From: JAYTJL01 sp043731125
Lineage (GTDB): Bacteria > Patescibacteriota > Saccharimonadia > Saccharimonadales > UBA10212
NCBI GenBank assembly: GCA_043731125.1
Contig: JAYTJL010000079.1
Coordinates: 1-12,205, forward strand
DNA: 12,205 bases
Direction of reading: 5' to 3'
Shown here: one piece after another, positions 11,912 to 12,205 of the stretch
Position numbering within the stretch: the stretch's first letter is position 1
Layout of the letters: each line of letters starts with the position of its first letter
Program-made: the position numbers and the translations under genes
The notes under the pieces: model-generated
Told to the model about the DNA's origin: nothing
The model's database searches: none
The model's input: only the letters and a program-made list of their open reading frames with translations

Positions 11912-12205
11912 TTAAGCTCTCATTGCTATCAGGGGGTTGTTGAAGTATCTGTAAACCTGCGAACTAGTCTCCGTGTATTCACCATCCTTCAGCTCATATT
12001 TAGGGTGTCTGGCTACAACTGGGTTGCCCGATAAAATCTCATTACCGCCCGGATAGATAGATGGCTTCACAGACACTACCTTTCCTTCGGGGTTTACGAT
12101 AATTTCAGGATTCATAGAATCATATATATTTTGTTCACCATTAGGCTTTTTATAAATTACAAATGCATGCAAGTCTGCGTCTGTTTCATCAATGCTTAAT
12201 TTTCC
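11912..12205 (-). CDS. C-terminal part of an unrecognised protein, cut by the window edge
   Basis: The frame is open to the right edge, giving the last 97 residues; a TTG at 12172 lies in the frame but is probably internal, since the 11 codons before it read through without a stop. The visible part starts GKLSIDETDAD, continues LHAFVIYKKPNGEQNIYDSMNP and has a Pro/Gly/Asn-rich middle and a short Tyr-rich end. A His followed 16 residues later by Asp, in the setting HAFV...IYDSMNP, recalls the His-Asp pair of transglutaminase-like cysteine proteases, but the needed Cys would lie outside the window, so no function is assigned. It ends five bases before the -35 box of the rpsO promoter. Confidence 0.65.
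   Translation of the reverse strand, partial: GKLSIDETDADLHAFVIYKKPNGEQNIYDSMNPEIIVNPEGKVVSVKPSIYPGGNEILSGNPVVARHPKYELKDGEYTETSSQVYRYFNNPLIAMRA

Overview
The window reads as compact bacterial core chromosome, and Patescibacteria (CPR), most likely Saccharibacteria (TM7), is the best guess. The support is indirect: very tight packing, short cysteine-free S18, an RNase J with a long low-complexity N-terminal extension, several proteins with no recognisable family, and UGA used as an ordinary stop (2031-2033, 8994-8996), which argues against the UGA-recoding CPR groups. Without a similarity search this remains an inference.

Layout: thirteen of fourteen genes are on the minus strand, so the order of transcription is right to left. 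From the right edge come the 3' end of an unrecognised gene (11912-12205), then a probable RNA-metabolism unit: rpsO (S15), pnp (PNPase), a small two-helix membrane protein, a family-4-like uracil-DNA glycosylase, rnj (RNase J) and an unknown 203-residue protein, ending at a bidirectional-looking intrinsic terminator (5531-5557). Next come two further unknown genes, each with its own good promoter (4852-5442 and 4461-4784), then ftsK (2078-4309) driven by a perfect-consensus promoter. A single plus-strand gene (1566-2033, GtrA-like membrane protein) lies between ftsK and the classical rpsF-ssb-rpsR operon (1374 down to 14).

How the genes work together: S15/PNPase/RNase J link ribosome synthesis to mRNA decay; S6/SSB/S18 are the usual ribosome-plus-replication operon; FtsK handles chromosome segregation at division; the glycosylase repairs deaminated cytosine. 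Regulation is unusually readable: six SigA-type promoters, five of them with exactly 17-base spacers, were found by eye, along with hairpins and a pnp leader stem.

Most notable non-gene signals: (i) three intergenic spacers in the ribosomal-protein operons filled with imperfect palindromes made of short repeated words; (ii) a glycosylase that has kept its catalytic motifs but lost the iron-sulfur cysteines; (iii) an inverted repeat framing the -35 box of ftsK; (iv) overlapping divergent promoters between rpsF and the GtrA-like gene; (v) three adjacent unrecognised proteins between ftsK and rnj. No tRNA, rRNA, insertion sequence, CRISPR array or origin was seen, and no gap without a gene exceeds 300 bases.
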